Positions 6,170 to 11,048 of a stretch of 29,181 nt of DNA are shown here, in pieces. This stretch comes from a virus: positions 1 to 29,181 of IMG/VR virus record IMGVR_UViG_3300038435_000221; one strand, written 5' to 3'. The translations under genes were made by a program, and so were the position numbers. The stretch's first letter is position 1. Each line of letters begins with the position of its first letter. The notes beneath the pieces were generated by a model. The model searched no databases. It saw nothing but the letters and a program-made list of their open reading frames with translations, and was not told where the DNA came from.

Positions 6170-6195
6170 ATTCTAACATTAAATTTTACATTCAA
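6167..6195 (-). promoter_or_regulatory. Putative PRM (repressor) promoter
   Basis: Minus strand: -35 TTGAAT (6195-6190), 17-base spacer, -10 AATATT (6172-6167), about 28 bases before the repressor ATG at 6139. Both boxes match the consensus at four of six positions. The operator at 6154-6169 covers its downstream edge. Confidence 0.45.
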
Positions 6196-6203
6196 AAACA
6201 ACC

Positions 6204-6232
6204 TTGAGGTAATATGAAAAAACCATTAATAT
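6204..6232 (+). promoter_or_regulatory. Putative PR promoter
   Basis: Plus strand: -35 TTGAGG (6204-6209), 17-base spacer, -10 TAATAT (6227-6232), reading into cro at 6260. A GGTAAT half-site overlaps the -35 and a full operator begins at the -10, the expected layout for repressor control. Confidence 0.6.
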
Positions 6233-6246
6233 TACCTATTGGTAAC
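6231..6246. promoter_or_regulatory. Operator at PR (putative repressor site)
   Basis: ATTACCTATTGGTAAC, a near match to OL-1 (differs in one central base). It lies over the expected transcription start of PR. An inverted GGTAATAT (6208-6215)/ATATTACC (6229-6236) pair also frames the promoter. Confidence 0.6.
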
Positions 6247-6259
6247 TCAAAGGAATGCA

Positions 6260-6484
6260 ATGGAATTATCGGACTATATCAGATCTCTCCCGAGGGGTGG
6301 TAAATCTAATTTAGCTAAATATCTAAAGGTTAGGCTACCAACTATTAGAAAATATGAGCTTCGTCAAATTAATCCTTTGCCTGAAAGAGCAAAATTGATT
6401 GAAATTTACTCTAAAAAAAAAGTTACTTTGGAGGAGATTGTTGGGGTTAAAAAAGCACAAGAAATAATGGAAATTTGGAAATGA
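6260..6484 (+). CDS. Cro-like regulator (74 aa)
   Basis: A 74-residue HTH protein; residues 14-40 carry the HTH (KSNLAKYLKVRLPTIRKYE) in the style of Cro/YdaS-type phage regulators, where antitoxin-like Cro proteins have the N-P-L-P-E-R segment following the recognition helix. I chose the ATG at 6260 because AAAGGA lies about four bases ahead of it; an upstream TTG at 6239 would fall inside the operator. First gene of the rightward early operon and divergent from the repressor. By analogy with lambda it should bind the same operators and shut down repressor synthesis in lytic growth. The stop overlaps the next gene (ATGA). Confidence 0.8.
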   Translation: MELSDYIRSLPRGGKSNLAKYLKVRLPTIRKYELRQINPLPERAKLIEIYSKKKVTLEEIVGVKKAQEIMEIWK

Positions 6485-7227
6485 CCGACCTTGAGCTGCT
6501 AGATTGTGTTTTAGCACAACATCCTATTGTAACCCACCGCATATTCTTGCATATAACCCAAGACTTAAAAGCCGCGGCATTTTTTGGTCAGCTCTATTAT
6601 TGGTCGAAAAAAATGAATCACGAATGGTTTTATAAAACTGTTGATTCATGGGGTGATGAATTATATCTGAGTTGGGAAGAGCAAAAACGTATTAGAAAGA
6701 AGCTAATCGTATTGGGTTTAATTGAGGAAAAAAGAAAGGCTTCTCCAGCAAAATTATTTTTTAAACTTAATTTTCCGAGATTAATCGAGCTTGCAAAGCA
6801 ATATTATAGCCAGATTCAGGGAAAGTCAGAATCTAGATTCAGGGAAAGTCAGAATCTAGATTCAGGGAAAGTCGGAAGCTTGATTCAGGGTTTCCCTGAA
6901 TCTATATATAAAGAAACAGAGACTACAACAGAGACTACTACAGAGAATAAAAAAAATAACCCTAAAGGGTTATTAAAAAAAAATGTAAAAAGATCTTTAC
7001 CAGAAGATTTTGGTATTTCAGAGCGGGTATATGCATGGGCAGAGGAAAAGGGTTATCCCAATAGTTCGCTTAAAAAAGGTCTAGAGGTATTGGTGAGCTA
7101 TGCCAAGAGAAATGGCAAACAGTATGTGGATTGGGATGAGGCATTGATGACAGCGGTTCGTGAGAACTGGGCAAAGTTACCCAATGATGGTTTTGTCATT
7201 GCTGCCGAGGATGATTTAGGTTTTTAG
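6481..7227 (+). CDS. Replication initiator (O-like) with embedded origin
   Basis: A 248-residue protein starting at ATG 6481 (ATGA overlap with cro; a TTG at 6475 is less likely). Residues about 15-110 form a winged-helix domain of the phage replisome-organiser type (AAAFFGQLYYWSKKM, then SWEEQKRIRKKLIVLGLIEEKR). Residues 110-165 are low complexity, Ser/Gln- then Thr/Glu-rich, and are encoded by tandem 23-bp repeats. Residues about 170-248 (PEDFGISERVYAWAEEKG onwards) are a helical C-terminal domain that likely recruits the helicase loader. This is the lambda-O arrangement: the initiator gene carries its own origin, and the protein binds it. It is followed by a loader gene. Confidence 0.75.
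   Translation: MTDLELLDCVLAQHPIVTHRIFLHITQDLKAAAFFGQLYYWSKKMNHEWFYKTVDSWGDELYLSWEEQKRIRKKLIVLGLIEEKRKASPAKLFFKLNFPRLIELAKQYYSQIQGKSESRFRESQNLDSGKVGSLIQGFPESIYKETETTTETTTENKKNNPKGLLKKNVKRSLPEDFGISERVYAWAEEKGYPNSSLKKGLEVLVSYAKRNGKQYVDWDEALMTAVRENWAKLPNDGFVIAAEDDLGF
6813..6904 (+). repeat. Replication-origin iterons (4 x 23 bp)
   Basis: Four directly repeated 23-bp units start at 6813, 6836, 6859 and 6882. The first two are identical (GATTCAGGGAAAGTC followed by AGAATCTA); the third diverges at its end and the fourth after GATTCAGGG, where it turns into a perfect 9-base inverted repeat (GATTCAGGG-TTT-CCCTGAATC, 6882-6902). Because 23 is not a multiple of three, the repeats are read in three different frames, so DNA rather than protein is conserved. 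An AT-rich tract follows directly. Confidence 0.75.
6905..6990. other. AT-rich tract beside iterons (candidate unwinding region)
   Basis: Starts TATATATAAAG and runs through a 12-bp tandem repeat (ACAGAGACTAC-type at about 6917-6945, coding Thr-Glu-Thr) to long A-runs. Being directly next to the iterons, it is the obvious candidate for the DNA-unwinding element of the origin, as in lambda. Confidence 0.45.
6949..6974 (-). terminator. Candidate leftward intrinsic terminator inside the initiator gene
   Basis: A 9-base perfect stem (AATAACCCT/AGGGTTATT, 6955-6974, 2-base loop) is followed, on the minus strand, by a run of T (complement of the A-run at 6949-6956). On the plus strand it is followed by A's, so it could terminate leftward transcription only. 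It would protect the origin/immunity region from antisense transcription or end an OOP-like antisense RNA. Confidence 0.4.
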
Positions 7228-7235
7228 GATTGATT

Positions 7236-7649
7236 ATGCAGCAGGGAATGGTGAGCAATGGGGTGTATGTCATAAAGCGTTTAAAAGCGCTTTATCCTTC
7301 GTTTCGTAGTCATGTCGATAAGCTAGAGAAGGATGAAAAGCGTTGGTTGCTTGAGGAGTATGAGAAAGCTTTTAACAAATACACATTGCGAGAAGTAACG
7401 GAGAAAGTAAGTAATGCGATACAGATCTCAAGCACCCGTGCTCCGACCATTAGCGATATTGTAAATGCTGCGGGTGTAAAACAGGCTTCGATTGTTGAGA
7501 CGCCCGATATTGGTTTGGAAGGGCAGTATTCTGAAGCATTGAATCGAGGTGATTGGAGAGAGATGCAAAATTTAAGAGTGCGGCTCGCGCGGTCTCGACT
7601 GGAAAAAATAAATTACGATGCCATTTTAAAACCCACATATGCCTATTAA
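7236..7649 (+). CDS. Replicative helicase loader (G39P/P-like)
   Basis: A 137-residue protein from ATG 7236 (AGGA ahead; an in-frame TTG at 7230 is less likely). The first 90 residues resemble the helicase loader/inhibitor family of G39P: a helical YPSF....K..W.....aF..Y.L..V...v pattern followed by the typical SSTRAPTISDI segment (about residues 65-78). The C-terminal part (about 90-137) is basic and helical. No phage helicase is encoded in the window, so it would deliver host DnaB to the initiator-origin complex encoded just upstream. Its gene follows the initiator directly, mirroring O-P of lambda. Confidence 0.7.
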   Translation: MQQGMVSNGVYVIKRLKALYPSFRSHVDKLEKDEKRWLLEEYEKAFNKYTLREVTEKVSNAIQISSTRAPTISDIVNAAGVKQASIVETPDIGLEGQYSEALNRGDWREMQNLRVRLARSRLEKINYDAILKPTYAY

Positions 7650-7665
7650 ACTAATTTTTAAGGCA

Positions 7666-7715
7666 TTGGTTAGGTTTTTAATATGTAGGTAATATGATGG
7701 TAGCGCAGGTAATAT
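7666..7715 (+). promoter_or_regulatory. Possible internal promoter with GGTAATAT half-sites
   Basis: Two direct copies of AGGTAATAT (7687-7695 and 7707-7715) lie 20 bases apart. The first contains a TAATAT -10 preceded, 18 bases upstream, by TTGGTT (7666-7671). GGTAATAT is also the extended half-site of the OL/OR operators. The region may be a repressor-controlled internal promoter for the genes from 7767 onward, but only half-sites are present. Confidence 0.3.
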
Positions 7716-7766
7716 TAAAATTGATTTTATATGGGTTAAAATTAGTTTTACGAAAATGGATAAAAA

Positions 7767-7973
7767 ATGACAATAACAGTACCGACATTACATTTAGGAA
7801 TTTTAGGAATCATCTTCATTGTATTAAAACTATGCGGGGTGATTTCTTGGGCGTGGTGGTTAGTATTATTACCAATTTATTTACCTTTACTGCTTATGTT
7901 AACCATTATTTTTATTGTATTAATGATCTTCGCTATTGCCGTTTTTTTCGTAGAAATAACAACATGGGATTAG
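7767..7973 (+). CDS. Small two-span membrane protein (Fels-0-type)
   Basis: A 68-residue, highly hydrophobic protein. Two membrane spans are likely (about residues 8-24 and 34-62), with the aromatic turn WAWW between. It resembles the small phage family annotated as transmembrane Fels-0-like proteins, which share the beginning ILGIIFIVLKLCGVISW... and the WWLVL...P pattern. The function of that family is unknown. It starts 118 bases after the helicase loader. A longer frame overlaps it in another phase, but this one has the hydrophobic pattern of a real protein. Host inner membrane expected. Confidence 0.65.
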   Translation: MTITVPTLHLGILGIIFIVLKLCGVISWAWWLVLLPIYLPLLLMLTIIFIVLMIFAIAVFFVEITTWD

Positions 7974-8038
7974 ATATAAAAATGATCAATAAAACCCAAA
8001 AAACACCCATGAAAAAAAGCAGGAAGCGTAAAAAATGA
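7964..8038 (+). CDS. Possible 24-aa basic micropeptide
   Basis: ATG 7964 opens MGLDIKMINKTQKTPMKKSR..., a strongly basic peptide of 24 residues that ends with TGA at 8036-8038, overlapping the VRR-NUC start (ATGA). It bridges the gap between the membrane protein and the nuclease. It could be a micropeptide or just a coupling frame; evidence is limited to position. Confidence 0.25.
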   Translation: MGLDIKMINKTQKTPMKKSRKRKK

Positions 8039-8421
8039 CTCAAGAAGATTATTTACAAATTGCTTGTATGGAATATCTACGATGGAAACATCCAAATACT
8101 TTAGTGCTACACATACCCAATGGTGGTTTTAGAAACAAAATAGAAGCCTATAAACTCAAGCGTATGGGTGTTTTAGCAGGAGCGCCAGATATATTTATTC
8201 CATTGGAAAAAGGAAAAATTACTAGTAAAGATGACGTGTACGTAACCGAATATAACGGTTTCTTCTGCGAACTAAAAATAAAACCTAGAAAGCCCACCAA
8301 AAAACAATTAGAAATACACGAAAAACTACGTGAATTAGGATATTATGTTTGTGTGTGTTATTCAATCGATGAGTTTATCAAAGAAGTTGAAAATTATTTA
8401 GGAAAAAAGCATGACCAATAA
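8035..8421 (+). CDS. VRR-NUC nuclease
   Basis: A 128-residue stand-alone VRR-NUC domain of the PD-(D/E)xK nuclease superfamily. Visible motifs: an N-terminal acidic residue (E4), the IPNGG loop at 27-31, the GVLAGAPD52 strand, and E79-L-K81 followed by Q91 in the helix, which is the expected catalytic set. Such phage enzymes act as structure-specific nucleases, for example on recombination or replication intermediates. The start overlaps the preceding frame by four bases and has a good AGGAAG site. It lies in the rightward early operon with the replication genes, consistent with a role in phage DNA processing. Confidence 0.85.
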   Translation: MTQEDYLQIACMEYLRWKHPNTLVLHIPNGGFRNKIEAYKLKRMGVLAGAPDIFIPLEKGKITSKDDVYVTEYNGFFCELKIKPRKPTKKQLEIHEKLRELGYYVCVCYSIDEFIKEVENYLGKKHDQ

Positions 8422-8572
8422 AACCATACATCTAGACTTAACCCTTCCCAACAATGAAAGTAACCCACATTCTGCTGACATAAAAATATGCGCACCAGGC
8501 GCCTGCCTTCAAGTGATTTATAAGTCAACGGATGAAATTTCTGAAATAAATAATCAAGAAAAACAGGAGTAA
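8411..8572 (+). CDS. Small unknown protein (53 aa)
   Basis: ATG 8411 to TAA 8572 encodes 53 residues, overlapping the VRR-NUC gene by 11 bases and using its own AGGA site. It begins MTNKTIHLDLTLP and contains an ICAPGAC segment with two cysteines. No domain recognised. It looks beta-rich and soluble. The tight packing with neighbours on both sides (three bases before the next gene) supports it being real. Confidence 0.6.
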   Translation: MTNKTIHLDLTLPNNESNPHSADIKICAPGACLQVIYKSTDEISEINNQEKQE

Positions 8573-8575
8573 AAC

Positions 8576-8794
8576 ATGTTCAAATTTTTAAAGTTTGTAA
8601 GTATAGAGAAATACGAAAACCAAAAAGCATTAACCCAAACCTGGAAAGATAAATTCGATAAACAAATTCAAGCACATCAAAATACCATCTTAGTTAAAGA
8701 CAAAGCCTATAGAGAATTAAAAGCACTCTATGATGATGCAATTAAAAAACTTGAAGACATGAAAGAGAATGAAAAAAAAGGAACTGCAGAATGA
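8576..8794 (+). CDS. Small coiled-coil protein (72 aa)
   Basis: A 72-residue, charged, helical protein whose residues about 15-70 form a long helix, probably a coiled coil, rich in Lys, Glu and Gln. No family recognised. It has an excellent AGGAG ribosome site and shares an ATGA overlap with the co-chaperonin gene. In the rightward early operon, so a small accessory of replication or host takeover. Confidence 0.65.
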   Translation: MFKFLKFVSIEKYENQKALTQTWKDKFDKQIQAHQNTILVKDKAYRELKALYDDAIKKLEDMKENEKKGTAE

Positions 8795-9075
8795 TATTAC
8801 CTATTGCTACCCGCATTTTAATAAAACCCATCATTATGCATGCAGAAACTAAAACCGAAGGCGGTATTATTATCGCAAACATCGTAAAACCAACTCAAAA
8901 TAAAGGAGAGGTTTTAGCAATAGGGCCAGATGTTACATTAGTCAAAAAGGGCGATATCGTCTATTACACCAAACATGCTGGATTAGAAATATTAAACAAT
9001 AACGAAATGCATCTCATCATAAATGAAGGAGATATTTTAGCAATTATAAAGGATGATCATGTTAGTCAAGAATAA
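8791..9075 (+). CDS. groES: GroES-like co-chaperonin
   Basis: A 94-residue Cpn10 protein, the usual length (E. coli GroES has 97). The core signatures are visible: the mobile loop around 19-28 (ETKTEGGIII), the KGEVLAIG strand (38-45), VKKGDIVYYTK (51-61) and the C-terminal DILAII strand (81-86). The hydrophobic GGIII tip would contact GroEL. The roof-loop region is shorter than in the bacterial protein and the N-terminus (MILPIATRILIKPI) keeps the typical start. Phages that carry a co-chaperonin (T4 gp31 class) use it to fold their capsid protein with host GroEL, and P22-type coat protein is a known chaperonin client. Coupled to the coiled-coil gene by ATGA. Confidence 0.9.
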   Translation: MILPIATRILIKPIIMHAETKTEGGIIIANIVKPTQNKGEVLAIGPDVTLVKKGDIVYYTKHAGLEILNNNEMHLIINEGDILAIIKDDHVSQE

Positions 9076-9265
9076 CCAAGTAATAATGGATTTTAAAGAA
9101 ATAGAAGAAGCAAAAGCATTTGCTTCACTCTGTTGGGATGTAAAACGTATATTTGAATCATTTCCCCAATATATAGACGTAAAGTTTACTCCCGAAAAAG
9201 CATTGCTTTTGCTTTTACAACAAGCAGCTACAGAAGTTTCAGATTTAGCAGATCATCCCCCGTAG
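9059..9265 (+). CDS. Small unknown protein (68 aa)
   Basis: A 68-residue protein. Of the two in-frame ATGs I prefer 9059, because AAGGA then sits about seven bases ahead; 9053 would leave only one base. It overlaps the co-chaperonin gene end. Residues 10-40 look helical and 45-60 leucine-rich (KALLLLLQQAA). No family recognised. Function unknown. Confidence 0.6.
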   Translation: MLVKNNQVIMDFKEIEEAKAFASLCWDVKRIFESFPQYIDVKFTPEKALLLLLQQAATEVSDLADHPP

Positions 9266-9308
9266 ATGACTAAAATTAGGTTTAAAATAAACACAAGGAA
9301 AATAAATC

Positions 9309-9641
9309 ATGATGCAACCCAGATTTAAAAAAAACGAAAGAGTTTTTTATGTACATATTCCAGCTAAAAGAGATTTAGTTACTGGAACTCTAAAGCCAGA
9401 AAAAGCTCGCCCGGCTACTGATCTTGTCGATGAACATTATTGGCCCCACCAAGGAAGTGGTTTAGAAATCATTTATAAACTCGTATCACGCGGTAAAAAA
9501 ATAAATCAAAAAGAACTCTATTCCAATAAAGACGATTGTCAAGCCGCGTGCGATAAAATCAATGAAGAATTATCAAAAGTATCAGAAATAAAACCTAAAA
9601 AAATAGAAAAGTCAGCCGCCTTGAATACTATGACTACTTAA
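9309..9641 (+). CDS. Unknown protein, possible protein-binding domain (110 aa)
   Basis: A 110-residue protein with a charged, beta-rich front (RFKKNERVFYVHIPAKRD), a central DEHYWPHQGSG segment and a Lys-rich tail. No domain recognised. The ATG at 9309 follows AAGGA at about nine bases. It is separated from the previous gene by 43 bases with no clear regulatory feature, and lies in the same rightward transcript. Confidence 0.6.
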   Translation: MMQPRFKKNERVFYVHIPAKRDLVTGTLKPEKARPATDLVDEHYWPHQGSGLEIIYKLVSRGKKINQKELYSNKDDCQAACDKINEELSKVSEIKPKKIEKSAALNTMTT

Positions 9642-9651
9642 GTACTATGAA

Positions 9652-10014
9652 ATGCCCCTCATCAATACGTTGCGATATTTAAGAAAAAAAAAGAAATGGT
9701 CGCGTGATTTTGTAGCGGTTGAAAGTAATATATGCGTGCGTATTATTCGCTATTATGAAGTAGGGGCAATTTCTATTTCTCTAAAAAATGCAGAACGTTT
9801 ATCCGAATTATTCGAAGTAGATGCGAGTCTTATCGTAGGTAAAAATCAAAAAGTATTTATCTCAGATGAAGAATATGAAGAACTGATCCCTCCTTTAACG
9901 CATAGGGAAATGCTGATGACTAAAATGCAGCAATTTATTAGTGGAACTTTACCCAAATGTTCACTTAAGGAAATTTACATGGAGGTGATTGTTAATGGTC
10001 ATAAAGGTGATTAA
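9652..10014 (+). CDS. XRE-family HTH regulator, candidate late activator
   Basis: A 120-residue protein. Residues 1-65 are a lambda-repressor-type (XRE) HTH domain: LRYLRKKKKWSRDFVAVESNICVRIIRYYEVGAISISLKNAERLSELF. The C-terminal half (about 70-120) is helical, with an acidic SDEEYEEL stretch, and has no peptidase domain. The ribosome site is weak. It is the last gene of the rightward early operon, the position where lambdoid phages put their late regulator, and it stands directly before the late promoter region that holds the first copy of the 29-bp repeat. A role as late-gene activator is therefore an attractive inference, not shown by the sequence. Confidence 0.75.
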   Translation: MPLINTLRYLRKKKKWSRDFVAVESNICVRIIRYYEVGAISISLKNAERLSELFEVDASLIVGKNQKVFISDEEYEELIPPLTHREMLMTKMQQFISGTLPKCSLKEIYMEVIVNGHKGD

Positions 10015-10101
10015 TGTTTTTAGAAAATAATTTTAGAAATTCAAACTTTTTTATTGCCCTAGCCCAACATTTAATGCCTGATTCTACGATTTATTCAAAA
10101 T

Positions 10102-10130
10102 AAATAATAAATACCATTCAAATATTGCCA
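10102..10130 (+). repeat. 29-bp late element, copy 1
   Basis: AAATAATAAATACCAT, two variable bases (TC), then AAATATTGCCA. A second copy at 23823-23851 matches at 27 of 29 bases. This copy ends six bases before the -35 of a putative promoter. It is a candidate activator-binding site for late genes. Confidence 0.6.
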
Positions 10131-10135
10131 CCTCC

Positions 10136-10164
10136 TTGACTTCTAAATAGTTTGATATTAATAG
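10136..10164 (+). promoter_or_regulatory. Putative late promoter
   Basis: -35 TTGACT (10136-10141), 17-base spacer, -10 TAATAG (10159-10164), with an alternative ATATTA -10 at 10155. The weak -10 plus an upstream repeated element suggests an activator-dependent promoter for the virion genes starting at 10190. Confidence 0.45.
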
Positions 10165-10189
10165 CGCAATTTCAATTAGTTAGCGCTGT

Positions 10190-10417
10190 ATGCCCAAAAG
10201 TCTAACAGAAATACGTAAAGAACCCGGAAAAAGTAATGCCTATAAATACAAAGGCGTTGCCAAAAAAGACTTCGCTGGTCCCAGTGAAACTTACCCAATC
10301 AATACATTAAAACGCGCTAAATCAGCAATCAAATTAGCTCATAACTCCCCTCAAGAAGAAAGTATCAAAGCACGAGCGCGTGCTAAATACCCACAACTCA
10401 AAAAAGGTAAAAAATGA
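10190..10417 (+). CDS. Small basic late protein (75 aa)
   Basis: A 75-residue basic protein. The section KDFAGPSETYPINTLKRAKSAIKLAHNS, followed by a basic ARARAKYPQLKK end, matches a small domain common in phage genomes near capsid or decoration genes, of the form 'F.gP..tyPI....A..A......., i..rA...yP'. Its role is unknown. It is the first gene of the virion operon. The ribosome site is weak, and the start is near the expected 5' end of the transcript. The stop overlaps the next gene (ATGA). Confidence 0.7.
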   Translation: MPKSLTEIRKEPGKSNAYKYKGVAKKDFAGPSETYPINTLKRAKSAIKLAHNSPQEESIKARARAKYPQLKKGKK

Positions 10418-10548
10418 AAAAGCCCTCAGTAAAACACATCGACGAAGAAGCTGATAAAAAACTAGTTAATAAGATGCTCAAAAAAGAACGTGCGCGCGAT
10501 AAAAAAGATGATGCACGGCAAATGAAAAAGATGATGCGCAAGAAATAA
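10414..10548 (+). CDS. Small Lys-rich protein (44 aa)
   Basis: ATG 10414 to TAA 10548 encodes 44 residues, nearly a third of them lysine or arginine (KKLVNKMLKKERARDKKDD, KMMRKK end). It is coupled to the preceding gene by an ATGA overlap, which makes it credible despite its length. It is probably helical. Possible DNA contact through its charge; no family recognised. Confidence 0.55.
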   Translation: MKKPSVKHIDEEADKKLVNKMLKKERARDKKDDARQMKKMMRKK

Positions 10549-10568
10549 CGGTTCCGAAAGGCTTATAT

Positions 10569-11048
10569 ATGTGCAATTTTGTTCCAACGGATGAACAGCG
10601 TAAAACTGCTTCACATTTATTATCACATGGCATATCCGGGGATAGAGCGCGTTTAAAAATAATTAATCCCAGAACTAATAAACCCATCGATAAAGATACT
10701 TTTTATAAAGTATTTGCACGTGAGGTTGAATTAGCTGGATTGGAAAGAACAGGTCTTGTCGTTGATCGGCTTTATGAAAAAGCCTTGGAAGGGGATGTAG
10801 GTGCAATTTCTAAATATCTCTCTCTTCAAGGACGTGGAGCATTTAATAAACGCTTTGAATACAATCCCGATGACCCTCCCTCTAAACAAATAGCTTCTGT
10901 AATCAAAGCAAGTTCTGATGGAATTATAGGCGCTCTTGAAACTTCTGAAATCGTTAATGCCATAGCAAAACTCGTGACCGTCGTTGAAGTTGAAGAACTC
11001 AAAAAAGAATTTGCTGAACTTAAGAAACTCATGAGGAAGAAGAAATGA
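10569..11048 (+). CDS. terS: Terminase small subunit
   Basis: A 159-residue protein. The N-terminal half has an HTH-like DNA-binding part, and residues about 75-95 (GDVGAISKYLSLQGRGAFNKRFE) match the typical TerS segment that follows it. The C-terminal part (about 105-159) is helical, ending in a Lys-rich coiled-coil stretch suited to oligomerisation and contact with the large subunit. TerS recognises the packaging site and regulates the large subunit. It overlaps the large-subunit gene by ATGA (11045-11048), the classic TerS-TerL pair. AAAGG precedes its ATG. P22 gp3 is the functional counterpart, although sequence is not clearly similar. Confidence 0.8.
   Translation: MCNFVPTDEQRKTASHLLSHGISGDRARLKIINPRTNKPIDKDTFYKVFAREVELAGLERTGLVVDRLYEKALEGDVGAISKYLSLQGRGAFNKRFEYNPDDPPSKQIASVIKASSDGIIGALETSEIVNAIAKLVTVVEVEELKKEFAELKKLMRKKK

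Larger units (their letters stand above)
10015..10189. other. Intergenic late-promoter region
   Basis: 175 bases without a gene, separating early and late transcription units. It holds the 29-bp repeat (10102-10130) and a TTGACT promoter (10136-10164). A short inverted repeat AGCGC/GCGCT (10163-10167, 10183-10187) lies just before the next gene. The rest is AT-rich and unremarkable. Confidence 0.5.

Noticed and set aside
6882-6902. Perfect hairpin GATTCAGGG-TTT-CCCTGAATC as a terminator
   Set aside because: There is no T-run on either side and it lies in phase with the 23-bp iterons, so an origin role fits better.
8796-8811. An operator-like sequence ATTACCTATTGCTACC inside the co-chaperonin gene
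   Set aside because: It matches 14 of 16 bases of the PR operator but codes for the normal protein start (ILPIATR) and has no promoter near; likely chance.
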